Assembly: GCA_905210845.1 (NCBI GenBank)
Contig: CAJLYG010000207.1
Coordinates: 1 to 5,341 of the forward strand
DNA length: 5,341 nucleotides
Reading direction: 5' to 3'
Origin: an uncultured Prevotella sp.
GTDB lineage: Bacteria; Bacteroidota; Bacteroidia; Bacteroidales; Bacteroidaceae
Part shown: positions 1-5,335 of the stretch, one piece after another
Position numbering within the stretch: the stretch's first letter is position 1
Layout: each line of letters starts with the position of its first letter
Notes under the pieces: model-generated
The model's input: only the letters and a program-made list of their open reading frames with translations
What the model was told of the DNA's origin: nothing
The model's database searches: none
Program-made: the position numbers and the translations under genes

Positions 1-958
1 GCTCTGGGCAATATTCAGAATGAACTGATAGAACATCCTTCATGGGACCGAACTGCATCTTGATCATCGCGTCATCAACGTAGCCCATCTCGTTCTCGAT
101 CTTCATGTCACCTTTGTAGATTTCACCTTTCTGGTAAGCCTGGGATAACTCGCCAAAGTAGGCGTTAAAGAGAAGATCACGGTCCTGCACTCCGTAGCGT
201 ACAGGGAAGTACTGGGTAAGATCACGCTTCTGCAGCACACGCCCAATAAGGGCATCCTGGCGCAGAATAACATACTGGTCTCCTAACCCGGCATTCTTAA
301 CGCCATCGTAGTTGTTGGAATATTCGCCAGTCTGGAGTAGCTTAGGGCTGAGCATGCCGTTTTCCTGCAGGTAGGCAAAGCGTTGCTGGAGAGAGCGACC
401 GTAACGTTGCACGGACTTATAGAAAGCCTGCGCGGTCTCGTCATCCGGATCTGGCATGGACCGTGCGGCACGAGGATTGGCAGCGATGACGTTCCAGCGA
501 TACTTCATGTCAAACATCGGCGTTTCAATGCCGAAAAGGTATTGAGCCGTAGTGCCCGGACCATTGATGGAAAGAACAGAGGCTGATGTAGCAGTCGTTG
601 CTGGGATGTCCTCTGCCGGACGACGTGCCATCTCACTGAACTGCTTGCCGAGATTGTTGATGGCAGTTATGATGCCATCTCCAGAAGCATTTCCTGGCTG
701 CTGCGTCTGATTGCCAGTGCCTTTTGCCTCAGAGGGAATGGCAGCATAGATATCGTTCAACAATTTTTGGTTTGCTTCCTCCAAAGCCTTGGTTTTCTCA
801 GCTGCCTTTTCTGCCGCGATATCATCCTGAAGAGTAGACTGATACTTCTTCTGGTATTCAGCGACAATAGCCTGGAATTCCTCGTTGGAGAGACTTTTTT
901 CGTCGAACTTCTGTTTAAGCCCAAGAAATTCAAGAACCTGATAGAGTTTTTTCTTCAT
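1..958 (-). CDS. Probable phage major capsid protein with N-terminal scaffold-like segment (partial, 3' end outside window)
   Basis: An open frame of 319 codons starts at ATG (958-956) and runs off the left edge with no stop. Residues 1-75 (MKKKLYQVLEFLGLKQKFDE...) are highly charged, heptad-like and predicted helical. A Gly/Gln/Asn-rich linker follows at about residues 79-95 (with NQTQQPGN), then a mixed globular region from about 125 (NGPGTTAQYLFGIETPMFD). A helical, charged N-terminus joined by a flexible linker to a globular domain resembles HK97-type capsid proteins, whose delta domain acts as a built-in scaffold and is cut off by the prohead protease. The S49 peptidase gene ends only 18 bases upstream, and protease-then-capsid is the standard head-gene order. 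AGGATAAT just before the ATG is a weak ribosome site. I recognise no diagnostic capsid motif; the call rests on context and domain layout. It could instead be a separate scaffold or another virion protein. Confidence 0.6.
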   Translation of the reverse strand, partial: MKKKLYQVLEFLGLKQKFDEKSLSNEEFQAIVAEYQKKYQSTLQDDIAAEKAAEKTKALEEANQKLLNDIYAAIPSEAKGTGNQTQQPGNASGDGIITAINNLGKQFSEMARRPAEDIPATTATSASVLSINGPGTTAQYLFGIETPMFDMKYRWNVIAANPRAARSMPDPDDETAQAFYKSVQRYGRSLQQRFAYLQENGMLSPKLLQTGEYSNNYDGVKNAGLGDQYVILRQDALIGRVLQKRDLTQYFPVRYGVQDRDLLFNAYFGELSQAYQKGEIYKGDMKIENEMGYVDDAMIKMQFGPMKDVLSVHSEYCPE

Positions 959-976
959 ATTATCCTAAATTAAAAA

Positions 977-1957
977 TTAGATACTGTTATAAACAAAATT
1001 TTTGGCTTTTAGCGTTTTAGAATATTCTTGCCCAAGGGCGGCACATTCACTTATAGCCTCGGAGAAGGTGCGGCAACCATCAGCAAGCCCAATCTGTATG
1101 GCTCCGTCTGTATAATAAGTCTCGCCCCGTAAGGCCGGATGGTCGGTGGCAAGGCCAGCAAGTTGCTTGCGCTGTGAGCGGACTGTGGAAAGGAATGCTT
1201 CGTTAAGGGGATTCAGAACATTTTCAACGAATTGCTTCGGCTTTCCGTCGATAAGGTCATCAAACATCTTGTTTTTTAAGTCGCTATTCGTAGCCTTTGC
1301 CTCTACTAATTTCAATCCCATGGTCTTGTAGTAATCCTCGTAATCCCAAAAAGATACCATGGTGCCGATGCAACCAACGAAGTCAAACTTGGTGTTTGCA
1401 TACACCCTTTGCGCATGGCAAGCAATGTGGTAAGCAGCCGAACAGCATTGCTCATACAAGGCGATGATAGGTTTCTCGCACTTTGACATTGTTTCCCCAA
1501 GCCTGTCAAGGTACCAAGCGTCACCGCCAGGTGAGTTGACGTGCAGGAAATGCGAGGTAATCAGAGGATTCGCTTCTGCAGCAAGTATGTCACTTTCCAA
1601 TTGCTTTGTCGAGAATCGATAGCTGCTGTTAGCCGTGATCAGTCCAAAAACGCGATGGTAGGCTATGGAATCGTTTGGGAGATCCGGCGAAGAATAATCG
1701 CATGTAACGTTCAGGTCTTTGGTCGAAGGATCCTGGACTATAGCTTTCTTTATTACCGCTAAGGATCTGGCGGTCTTCTCTGCGTAGGAAACATCATCGA
1801 ACCCAAAGAGTGAAAGCCGTAATGGTTCTGTAGCATCCCCTTTCGTTGCCACAATGTTTTTCAGCGAAGGAAAAGCGTACATCATCAATTGCATATAACC
1901 GCTCCGTGAAATAAGGAGCGGCATATCGGATAGAAGCAGTTGCTGTATTTCGTTCAT
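977..1957 (-). CDS. S49 (SppA/ClpP-fold) serine peptidase, probable phage prohead maturation protease
   Basis: 326 aa from ATG at 1957. A TTG seven codons upstream (1978) would give 333 aa, but the ATG is preferred because the extra residues (MGINCLF) add no recognisable domain. Numbering from the ATG, the crotonase-like S49 core starts near residue 103 (VFGLITANSSYRFS) and continues with the oxyanion-region motif HVNSPGGD (139-146). The nucleophile segment EQCCSAAYHIACHA follows, with Ser173 at the place of the Ser in SppA's A-S-G-G-Y. VGCIGTMVSF comes next, then a lysine-bearing segment NSDLKNK (Lys228 or Lys230 as the likely general base of the Ser-Lys dyad). The C-terminal ETYYTDGAIQIGLADG matches the family's G-x-x-x-T-G-x-x-A-x-x-x-G-L-x-D. 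No signal peptide or membrane helix is seen, which fits a cytoplasmic phage protease (lambda gpC-like) rather than a host signal-peptide peptidase. Position directly before the probable capsid gene supports a role in head maturation. Confidence 0.88.
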   Translation of the reverse strand: MNEIQQLLLSDMPLLISRSGYMQLMMYAFPSLKNIVATKGDATEPLRLSLFGFDDVSYAEKTARSLAVIKKAIVQDPSTKDLNVTCDYSSPDLPNDSIAYHRVFGLITANSSYRFSTKQLESDILAAEANPLITSHFLHVNSPGGDAWYLDRLGETMSKCEKPIIALYEQCCSAAYHIACHAQRVYANTKFDFVGCIGTMVSFWDYEDYYKTMGLKLVEAKATNSDLKNKMFDDLIDGKPKQFVENVLNPLNEAFLSTVRSQRKQLAGLATDHPALRGETYYTDGAIQIGLADGCRTFSEAISECAALGQEYSKTLKAKNFVYNSI

Positions 1958-2009
1958 GAACAAACAATTTATGCCCAAAGATACTTATATACAATGTGTG
2001 GGCAAAAGA

Positions 2010-2348
2010 CTAAGACAAAGGGTCTTCCAGCATGGTACAGTCGACTATCAGCTGTGCTTTCTGCAGATGTGATGAGATGTGAACGCGAGCTGGACATTCT
2101 GGGGATCCGATGGCAAAGGAGGTACGGTCAGACGCGGAAAGGGTAACGATTGCCTTTCTCGGAAATCTAAAATACTGCATGGCTTTTTGGTCAGGATAGT
2201 CTACGACAAAAGTTTTGCTACAATTCCAGGTGATGCCAGCATCCTCGTTGGAAACGGTAGGAGTGAACTCAAAATGGTCGGCCAAGAACTCAAAGGGAGG
2301 AGTGCCATCAAGTGGGGATACTTTCAAAAGACTGGTAAATTCTCTCAT
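2010..2348 (-). CDS. Small uncharacterised phage protein, 112 aa
   Basis: ATG at 2348 follows an A-rich leader (AAAATTAAGAAT) typical of Bacteroidetes genes, and the frame ends in TAG at 2010. The next gene's ATG lies 52 bases further on, and the preceding gene ends 63 bases upstream. The protein is soluble, with no membrane segment or signal peptide. It has alternating hydrophobic/polar stretches that suggest a mostly beta fold (ITWNCSKTFVVDY, KAIVTLSASD, ARVHISSHLQKAQLIVDC). I recognise no family. Its place between the first gene of the operon and the protease suggests a structural or assembly role such as a head accessory protein, but that is inference only. Co-directionality and tight packing support it being a real gene; the plus-strand frames opposite have no such context. 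Confidence 0.72.
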   Translation of the reverse strand: MREFTSLLKVSPLDGTPPFEFLADHFEFTPTVSNEDAGITWNCSKTFVVDYPDQKAMQYFRFPRKAIVTLSASDRTSFAIGSPECPARVHISSHLQKAQLIVDCTMLEDPLS

Positions 2349-2411
2349 ATTCTTAATTTTTAAAGGACATAAACGGTAGTTGAATCTGTATTAATAATAC
2401 TTAAATGAATG

Positions 2412-2930
2412 CTATTTTCTGTATTTTCTCGATCTTTTTTGCCTTAGGCGGTTGCGATAACGGTAATAGTTCTTCAGCAGTGCGTCCTCTGTGATGCTTT
2501 TCAAATGATAGGCACGCATGAAATCGTAGACGACATCAATGTTCCGACGTTCCTTGCCAAACTCCTCGTTTTCGAACAGGGCACGGTGGAGTTCAAAGTT
2601 GAACATGCGACGGATACAGCATTCTACCTCATGCGCGCCTCTCGGTGAAAGGTAGTTGAAATAAGCAGGGTCTTTCCATGCCTGCCCATCCTCACGGCTG
2701 CGACATGGCAAGGAGATGAGAACATTGCCAGATTCTTCCAGAATCTCTGGCTGATTGCTCCGGCGGCGTGACATATTCTCCCACACGCAGTGATAAAGGT
2801 CGGCTGAGCATGGGATGCGCAGTCCTCCCGTGTGTGGGTCACGGCTGTATTTCGAATTTATATACTCCGCAAGATAAGGCTCGATTTTTACCGGACAAAC
2901 TTTTTTCAGGTACCTTCTTTCTCGCTCCAT
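2412..2930 (-). CDS. Basic uncharacterised protein, 172 aa, first gene of the structural operon; possible nucleic-acid-binding regulator
   Basis: ATG at 2930 sits about 45 bases downstream of the predicted transcription start, after an A-rich leader (AAAAATAGAAAAAAGAC). The frame ends in TAG at 2412. The N-terminus (MERERRYLKKVCPVKIEPYL) and C-terminus are strongly basic. The last about 30 residues (SITEDALLKNYYRYRNRLR then QKRSRKYRK) look like a helix followed by an Arg/Lys tail, as in small DNA- or RNA-binding proteins. The centre has a KDPAYFNYLSPRGA segment and a helical part (EVECCIRRMFNFELHRALFENEEFG). I have an unverified impression that this layout recurs in Bacteroidetes prophages, but I cannot assign a function. 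As first gene after the promoter it could be a late-gene regulator or an assembly cofactor; this is inferred from charge and position alone. Confidence 0.75.
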   Translation of the reverse strand: MERERRYLKKVCPVKIEPYLAEYINSKYSRDPHTGGLRIPCSADLYHCVWENMSRRRSNQPEILEESGNVLISLPCRSREDGQAWKDPAYFNYLSPRGAHEVECCIRRMFNFELHRALFENEEFGKERRNIDVVYDFMRAYHLKSITEDALLKNYYRYRNRLRQKRSRKYRK

Positions 2931-2981
2931 GTCTTTTTTCTATTTTTGCTTTCTCCGTCTTCAAAAGAATTAGTTGTTTTG

Positions 2982-3011
2982 CAAAGCTACTGAAAATAAG
3001 GCGATTCCAAA
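2982..3011 (-). promoter_or_regulatory. Predicted Bacteroidetes-type promoter for the structural operon
   Basis: On the minus strand, TTTG at 3011-3008 (-33 element) is followed after 18 bases by TAGCTTTG at 2989-2982 (-7 element, consensus TAnnTTTG). The known Bacteroides consensus is TTTG, about 19 bases, TAnnTTTG, so both elements match exactly with near-ideal spacing. Transcription would start near 2975, giving a leader of about 45 bases before the ATG at 2930. It is the best full promoter match I found in the window, and it lies directly before the first gene of the operon. Confidence 0.75.
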
Positions 3012-3069
3012 AATAAAATCACGCAAAAGTTCATTTATATAGAATAATTATTATTTATAATAGTACAAA

Positions 3070-3180
3070 AATTCCTCTGTTGGGTGGAAGGAAACGCAGC
3101 TGGGCATCCATAATGCCGGCATAGCTCCTGCCCGATGAAGGTTATCGTAGCGCACGATAACCTTGCCGTTCCCATTAAAG
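3070..3180. repeat. GC-richer palindromic island, possible dispersed intergenic repeat or structured RNA
   Basis: Hand counting gives 58 G+C in 110 bases (3071-3180, 53%), against 16 of 80 (20%) in 2991-3070 and 23 of 80 (29%) in 3181-3260. It contains the palindrome ATGCCGGCAT (3113-3122), a nested GGCAT/ATGCC pairing just to its left, and a perfect 11-bp hairpin (3138-3164). Neither strand carries a persuasive gene: a short minus-strand frame and a plus-strand 60-codon frame both cross it. A REP-like intergenic repeat, an RNA gene or a remnant of a larger element are all possible. Confidence 0.45.
3138..3164. repeat. Perfect 11-bp inverted repeat (hairpin)
   Basis: Arms AAGGTTATCGT (3138-3148) and ACGATAACCTT (3154-3164) are exact reverse complements around the 5-base loop AGCGC. 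No T-run follows on either strand, so it is not a standard intrinsic terminator. It could be a structured RNA element, a protein-binding dyad or part of a repeat unit. Confidence 0.85.
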
Positions 3181-3318
3181 CAAGTAAGAAAGTGTCAATA
3201 TCTTCAAACAGGCGTTGCGATTTGAACTATATTGTAAACATTATATCAATTTTTCTCTTTCTAAATCTCCTCCTGTTCTTCTCTCTACTTCTGAGTAATT
3301 CTGATTTCGTGAAATAAT

Positions 3319-3586
3319 TTTGTGACAGCGTTTCATTTGTGACAGACTTTGTAACTTGCTGATTATCAAATAGAATGTCCGTCACAATCTTCTGTTGCAG
3401 ATTTTTGTTGGCAAAATCAAAAGTGCAACAAAGGCACCTAAAACCCTACCTAAAAGGCTCTGTCACAAACCAAATTATTTTTGTGACAGTTTGCAACGCA
3501 ACTTTGTGACAACTTTGTGACACCGAAAACCCCGATAAACACTGAATTTTTAACCTTTTCAAACTCTCTGTTGCAAAAGTCACAAA
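3319..3586. repeat. Array of TTTGTGACA motifs in both orientations (iteron- or operator-like)
   Basis: Perfect 9-mers occur on the plus strand at 3319-3327, 3336-3344, 3480-3488, 3503-3511 and 3514-3522, and on the minus strand at 3461-3469. Imperfect copies lie at 3348-3356 (TTTGTAACT), 3380-3388 (minus, ATTGTGACG) and 3578-3586 (minus, TTTGTGACT). ACTTTGTGACA is repeated exactly in tandem (3501-3511 and 3512-3522), an 11-bp period close to one helical turn. A second motif, CTGTTGCA, appears at 3392-3399 and 3569-3576. Six exact 9-mers in about 200 bases is far above chance. Clustered binding sites for a replication initiator or phage repressor are the likeliest explanation. The array lies between the replication and structural modules. 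Confidence 0.75.
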
Positions 3587-3722
3587 ATTTTGGAACAAAA
3601 TTAGAAAGAGGACGGGGAAACGAAAAGCCACATTGTGGGCATGCTGTGGCAAGATGTAAATAAATCTTACCATGGCCTATTGGAAGTTTAAGACACGAAA
3701 AAAAGGCGGGCTGCTGAATCAC
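3450..3722 (-). CDS. Doubtful 90-aa frame with zinc-ribbon-like cysteine pairs
   Basis: The frame contains CPQCGFSF and, 17 residues after the first cysteine pair, FCDFCNREF. This is the two-knuckle pattern of a zinc ribbon. Against it, the only conventional start is a GTG inside the loop of the helicase terminator, no ATG is in frame, the second cysteine pair is encoded by sequence close to the TTTGTGAC array motif, and the last third simply reads through the repeats (VTKLSQSC, CHKNN). An overlapping 75-codon frame does have an ATG at 3673, so a frameshifted or decayed small gene is conceivable. I list it only because the cysteine pattern is specific. Confidence 0.2.
   Translation of the reverse strand: MIQQPAFFSCLKLPIGHGKIYLHLATACPQCGFSFPRPLSNFVPKFCDFCNREFEKVKNSVFIGVFGVTKLSQSCVANCHKNNLVCDRAF
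3460..3489. promoter_or_regulatory. 10-10-10 dyad formed by two array motifs, candidate operator
   Basis: CTGTCACAAA (3460-3469) and TTTGTGACAG (3480-3489) are exact reverse complements separated by a 10-base AT-rich spacer (CCAAATTATT). The motif centres are 20 bp apart, about two helical turns, which suits a dimeric DNA-binding protein. It is the only perfect inverted pair within the array. No promoter is clearly tied to it, so operator versus replication-origin function is open. Confidence 0.6.
3596..3625 (-). promoter_or_regulatory. Weak candidate promoter at the edge of the repeat array
   Basis: TAATTTTG (3603-3596, minus strand) fits the TAnnTTTG -7 element exactly. Eighteen bases upstream there is TTTC (3625-3622) instead of the TTTG -33 element. 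A transcript from here would start near 3589, run through the array and have the imperfect motif at 3586-3578 at its start, an arrangement that would suit repression. It may equally be chance in AT-rich DNA. Confidence 0.25.
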
Positions 3723-3736
3723 TCAGCAACGCCGCC
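3698..3736 (-). terminator. Rho-independent terminator of the helicase gene
   Basis: On the minus strand, GGCGG (3736-3732) and TGCTGA (3728-3723) pair with TCAGCA (3717-3712) and CCGCC (3709-3705). The stem has one small internal bulge (3 against 2 bases) and a 5-base loop, and is followed directly by seven Ts (3704-3698). It lies 27 bases after the helicase stop codon. It separates the replication transcript from the structural operon, which implies the latter needs its own promoter. Confidence 0.88.
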
Positions 3737-3763
3737 CTGGCAAGCGATAAGATTAAAAAGCAA

Positions 3764-5335
3764 TTAGAATGGGCAATCGTCTCCGGGTTGCCCGTTAGGT
3801 TTGTCGAAGAGATCCTGTTGTTTCGGCTCCTGCTTTGATTCCGGCTTTATCTCCTGTATTTCCTCCGGCTTGCTCTTCACATATATCATATCCTTGATTT
3901 TGCTGGTGCCGTCCGGCCCGGTCACGCGCGACTGGATGCGGCCAGAGGCGTTCTGCAGTTCCTTGGGATTCAGACTGTCGATCCAGGAGCGTGTGGCGCA
4001 GAATGCCTTGAGCTTCTTGTTAAAGCTCTGCATGGTGATGCGGTTGACATTGGCAAAGCGCATATAGTCGTTAAGCACATTGTCGCGCTCCAGCATTCTG
4101 TCGAGGTTGTCGCCTTCCGGCGAGAAATAGCCGTCGGCCCAGTCCTCGAAGTTGGCGCCCATATCGGCCTTGTACTTGCGCTGGATGATGTTCTCCATCG
4201 GCGGCTGGGGTTTATAGCCGCTGTCAGCCAGACTGAGGTAGAAGCGGGTGCACTGCAGCCAGAAGTTGATGTCGTTGTTCCATTCCTCCTCGGTGTAGTC
4301 GTGCTCGTAGAGTGTCTTATGGAAATCGTCGCGGATGGAACGGGTCTCCAGATAGTCGTTCTCCTCGGTCTTCTCATGGTACCAGTCGCTGAAGACCATA
4401 TACAGGGCACGAGCCTGGCTTGACGGGTCGAAGTTGGTAGGCACGTAATTGGTTGTGAAAGCGAACTTGGGGCTGTCGTCGAAGGGGATGGTGAATACGT
4501 GGTTATTCTTTGGATTCACGGTAAGGTCAGAGGTAATGCTATCATAGAATTGACCAAGGTCCATATATTGGTCACAGTCATCAACGAGCACCATGTCGGT
4601 GAATTGAGTTACCTGTTCCAGAACGTGTGGGTCGTCCATAAGGTTTCTCTTGCGTCCGGATAGTGAGACGGTCTTGCGCATCTTCTGTATGGTCTTGAAG
4701 AAGAAACTCTTGCCCGAGCGACCATTGCACTGGCCGTCCTCGCCAATCTTGTTGTCCATGGCCTGCGGTGCCCAGGCACGCGTCACGCTCTTGTAGCGGT
4801 GGAGCATATAACCCATGACGAATATCTTGTTGATGAGGTTCTGCTTCTGTTCGCTTATTTCATCCGGGGTTAGTCCTTCTCCTTGTATGTCGAACGGGTG
4901 CTGGTCCAAATATGCCTTGGCATCCTCCGGACGGTTCTCAAAGTTATATTCAGTCTCCTTGCGCCAGAAGAGGCGGCTGGTATTGATGAGATATCCGAAA
5001 AAATGGCTCTTTACACTGTGGATATCTATATCGAGATATTCATGACCATCCTCTGCCTGCACCTTCTTTATCTCGAACATAGGGTCAAGCTTCTTGAAGC
5101 GATGGTCGATGACGTTTTCCTTCCACACAAAGTTGTTGATGCCGCCCTGCCCATGTTCGTAGGCTCGTATTCCATCGTCTCCGGGCGAAGGCTTATGCAC
5201 CTCGACAGTGGCGTTGCCGAAGAAGAATAACTGGCTCTGTGAGGTGAAGTCGGTAAAGTCCAGCTCTACCTCGGAAAGACTCTCTAAGGACGCCCCGGAG
5301 AGGCGGGGGTGCTGAAAAAACTGCGCGATGAACAC
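3764..5335 (-). CDS. Superfamily 3 (D5-like) primase-helicase, C-terminal part; N-terminus uncertain at window edge
   Basis: 523 codons from GTG (5335) to TAA (3764). Walker A is NGRSGKS (204-210), Walker B is MVLVDDCDQ (248-256, Asp252-Asp253), and the SF3 motif C/sensor is FAFTTNYVP (291-299, Asn296). A likely arginine finger lies in SSQARALYMVFSDWYH (Arg309). These mark the hexameric helicase domain of phage and plasmid primase-helicases, which unwinds DNA at the element's own origin. About 200 residues precede Walker A. The helical region after it (WNNDINFWLQC, PPMENI, GANFEDWADGYF) fits the form seen in Bacteroidetes elements. The tail from about 488 is Glu/Lys/Gln/Pro-rich and ends QQDLF...GDDCPF. 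An in-frame TAG (5341-5339) lies two codons before the GTG, although VFIAQFFQHP reads like mid-protein sequence, so the true gene probably extended further. The first in-frame ATG is only at residue 86. Third positions look GC-richer than in the downstream genes. Confidence 0.88.
   Translation of the reverse strand: MFIAQFFQHPRLSGASLESLSEVELDFTDFTSQSQLFFFGNATVEVHKPSPGDDGIRAYEHGQGGINNFVWKENVIDHRFKKLDPMFEIKKVQAEDGHEYLDIDIHSVKSHFFGYLINTSRLFWRKETEYNFENRPEDAKAYLDQHPFDIQGEGLTPDEISEQKQNLINKIFVMGYMLHRYKSVTRAWAPQAMDNKIGEDGQCNGRSGKSFFFKTIQKMRKTVSLSGRKRNLMDDPHVLEQVTQFTDMVLVDDCDQYMDLGQFYDSITSDLTVNPKNNHVFTIPFDDSPKFAFTTNYVPTNFDPSSQARALYMVFSDWYHEKTEENDYLETRSIRDDFHKTLYEHDYTEEEWNNDINFWLQCTRFYLSLADSGYKPQPPMENIIQRKYKADMGANFEDWADGYFSPEGDNLDRMLERDNVLNDYMRFANVNRITMQSFNKKLKAFCATRSWIDSLNPKELQNASGRIQSRVTGPDGTSKIKDMIYVKSKPEEIQEIKPESKQEPKQQDLFDKPNGQPGDDCPF

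Larger units (their letters stand above)
2931..3763. other. Long intergenic control region between the replication and structural modules
   Basis: 833 bases without a convincing gene. From high to low coordinates it holds the helicase gene's terminator (3736-3698), a doubtful zinc-ribbon frame (3722-3450), an array of TTTGTGACA motifs (3586-3319), an AT-rich stretch with a poly-pyrimidine run (about 3240-3310), a GC-richer palindromic island (about 3180-3070), and the predicted promoter of the structural operon (3011-2982). The frames present are short and lack good starts or neighbours. Its size is unusual next to the 18-63 base gaps elsewhere in the window, so it is likely regulatory or replicative DNA. 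Confidence 0.7.

Noticed and set aside
1976..1978. TTG as the start of the protease gene
   Set aside because: An in-frame ATG lies seven codons downstream with a similar leader, and the added residues contribute nothing recognisable.
1794..1994. Minus-strand frame that could extend the 112-aa protein if TAG were read through
   Set aside because: It overlaps the protease gene out of frame and has no domain. The extension would be implausible, which also argues against amber recoding in this element.
2388..2400. Palindrome GTATTA-A-TAATAC in the gap before the 112-aa gene
   Set aside because: Short, entirely AT-dominated and without a promoter element beside it; expected by chance in AT-rich spacer DNA.
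3138..3164. Perfect hairpin as a transcription terminator
   Set aside because: No T-run follows the stem on either strand.
3135..3317. Plus-strand 60-codon frame with a hydrophobic stretch resembling a membrane helix
   Set aside because: Its 5' part is made by the perfect hairpin and its hydrophobic part by a T/C-rich run. It opposes the direction of every other gene, and I saw no promoter or leader.
3319..3586. Repeat cluster as a CRISPR array
   Set aside because: The units are only 9-11 bp, irregularly spaced and in both orientations, with no spacers of constant length.
3970..4410. Minus-strand 146-codon frame rich in Ser, Thr, Arg and Pro
   Set aside because: It is an out-of-frame reading of the GC-rich helicase gene; its low-complexity composition is typical of a shadow.
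4883..5230. Plus-strand 115-codon frame opposite the helicase gene
   Set aside because: It lies wholly antisense to conserved helicase coding sequence and shows no recognisable domain; it is a shadow frame.
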